13,722 nucleotides of DNA from assembly GCA_947088415.1 (NCBI GenBank), contig CAMUGK010000016.1, positions 1 through 13,722 of the forward strand, read 5' to 3'. The notes under the pieces were generated by a model. It was not told where the DNA came from. It searched no databases and saw nothing but the letters and a program-made list of their open reading frames with translations. This stretch comes from an uncultured Bacillota bacterium (lineage in GTDB: Bacteria > Bacillota > Clostridia > Christensenellales > UBA1242). This document shows positions 12,409 through 13,722 of this stretch, in pieces. A program made the translations under genes and the position numbers. Position 1 is the first letter of the stretch. Each line of letters starts with the position of its first letter.

Positions 12409-13722
12409 CTACTTACACTCAAATAAATCCTTGCCTTGCCCTACACTTACAATTAAAGGCACTTTTAATGAAACCACATTTTCCATTTCGCGTTTCAAAA
12501 TTTGTGATGCAAGTTGCTCTTCACTTGGATAGACATCAACAATAAGTTCATCATGAATTTGCAAGATTAATTGACTTTTAAGTTTTTCTTTTTTCATTGC
12601 GTTATAAACATTTATCATTGCAAGTTTAATTATGTCTGAAGCCGTGCCTTGAAGTGGCATATTCATTGCCACACGTTCGCCAAAAGTGCGAAGTTGATAT
12701 TTTGACGATGAAATTTCTGGAATTTTTCTAATTCTGCCAAACATAGTCTCCACCTGAGCATGCTTTTTTGCATATTCGACATTAGCATCCATAAATTGTT
12801 TAACTTTTGGATAACGAGAAAAATATGAATCAATATATTCTTTAGCTTTAGAGCGACTACTTTTTATATTTTGACTAAGTCCATAATCGCTTATTCCATA
12901 AATTATGCCAAAATTGACAGCCTTGGCTTCACGACGCATATTTGCAGTCACATCTTTCATTGGAACACCAAAAATTTGGGACGCTGTTCTTGCATGAATA
13001 TCTTCGCCGTCATTATATGCTTTAATAAGTCCTTCTTCGCCTGACATATGTGCCAAAAGACGAAGTTCAATTTGATTATAATCTGCTGAAATTAAACTTC
13101 CACCTTCAAACTTTGAAATAAAAATTTTGCGAAGTTCTCTTCCCTCTTCATCTCGCGTTGGGATTGTTTGAAGATTTGGCTCACTTGAAGAAAGTCTACC
13201 AGTGCTTGTCAAAGTTTGATTGAAAGTTGTATGAATTATATCTCCAGAATTTTTACAAATTTTTTTATAGACGTCGATATATGAATTGATAATTTTCGAT
13301 AATTTACGATGTTTCAAAATATTATCAACAATTGGAATATATCTAAGTTCATCTAAAACATCAACGCTAGTTGAGCCTTTTTTGTTGTTATATGCTTTTA
13401 TGCCAAGTTTATCAAAAAGAATATGAGCAACTTGTTTTGGCGAATTTATATTAAATTCTTCATTGGCGTCAGCATAGATTTCTTTTGAAATTTTGTCTAA
13501 CTTATTTTTAAAATATTCGCCTAGTTCATCAAGTTTTTCTTGGTTAATTTTAAAGCCATTATATTCCATTTGTTTTAAAATTTCAACTAATGGAAACTCG
13601 ATTTTTTCATATATTTCAATTAAATTTTCTTCTTTTAAATTGAAAAGTAGAGCTTCCTTTTCTTGTTTATATTCACAAACCGAAAGCTTGTTTTCTCTTG
13701 TTTTAAGCCCTGCTGAGATGAT
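12409..13722 (-). CDS. polA: DNA polymerase I, C-terminal part (cut by window edge)
   Basis: The frame is open to the right edge, so 437 codons of the C-terminus are visible; the internal ATG at 13569 is not the start. The upstream codons read as the end of the 3'-5' exonuclease-like domain (EENLIEIYEKIEFPLVEILK). The polymerase domain is complete in its motifs: A is SADYNQIELR (visible residues 212-221, catalytic Asp214), B is RREAKAVNFGIIYG (263-276), and C is QIHDELIVDV (388-397). Motif A has DYNQ where DYSQ is most common. Pol I fills gaps and replaces RNA primers. The 5' nuclease domain and any proofreading activity lie outside the window. The gene ends in TAG, followed within 11 nt by the ASCH pseudogene. 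Confidence 0.96.
   Translation of the reverse strand: MISAGLKTRENKLSVCEYKQEKEALLFNLKEENLIEIYEKIEFPLVEILKQMEYNGFKINQEKLDELGEYFKNKLDKISKEIYADANEEFNINSPKQVAHILFDKLGIKAYNNKKGSTSVDVLDELRYIPIVDNILKHRKLSKIINSYIDVYKKICKNSGDIIHTTFNQTLTSTGRLSSSEPNLQTIPTRDEEGRELRKIFISKFEGGSLISADYNQIELRLLAHMSGEEGLIKAYNDGEDIHARTASQIFGVPMKDVTANMRREAKAVNFGIIYGISDYGLSQNIKSSRSKAKEYIDSYFSRYPKVKQFMDANVEYAKKHAQVETMFGRIRKIPEISSSKYQLRTFGERVAMNMPLQGTASDIIKLAMINVYNAMKKEKLKSQLILQIHDELIVDVYPSEEQLASQILKREMENVVSLKVPLIVSVGQGKDLFECK

Overview
The window looks like a chromosomal segment of an AT-rich Gram-positive bacterium, probably an uncultured gut-type clostridial member of the Bacillota. This rests on the low GC content, consensus TTGACA/TATAAT promoters, AGGAGG ribosome binding sites, a T-box controlling thrS, and Bacillota gene families (YtxC, DUF1292, TIGR04086/YrzE). 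No phage, transposase, CRISPR array, tRNA or rRNA is visible. All genes except one lipoprotein gene lie on the minus strand, so transcription mostly runs from high to low coordinates.

Layout in transcription order (right to left): the C-terminal part of DNA polymerase I (12409-13722, cut by the window edge); a decayed ASCH-domain pseudogene directly behind it; ruvX and a DUF1292 gene as a tight pair with their own promoter and terminator; a repeat-filled gap; a 41-codon Lys-rich small gene; one plus-strand lipoprotein gene (9809-10546) that ends in a bidirectional terminator; ytxC; a T-box leader (specifier ACC) and thrS; an unlisted 23-residue membrane micropeptide directly upstream of yajC; a second repeat cluster; a TIGR04086/YrzE-type membrane protein; secD-secF; a YdcK-like beta-helix protein; and rpsB-tsf.

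The genes are housekeeping: translation (S2, EF-Ts, ThrRS), Sec translocation (SecD, SecF, YajC), DNA replication and repair (PolA) and RNA/DNA nuclease functions (RuvX). Gene order is partly that of other Bacillota (ytxC-thrS, ruvX-DUF1292, yajC-yrzE-secDF). Here it is split into short units, most with a recognisable promoter and terminator. Dispersed palindromic repeats occupy the junctions, notably 1-54, 5828-6037, 8450-8628 and 10846-11049.

I see no clearly novel multi-gene system. The most interesting items are the micropeptide translationally linked to yajC, the Cys/Lys small protein with a tandem STKSC repeat, an Asn where SecF usually has a proton-relay Asp, two genes whose promoters leave almost no 5' leader, the recurring palindromic repeats at 3' ends, the ASCH pseudogene, and possible alternative hairpins in the rpsB leader.
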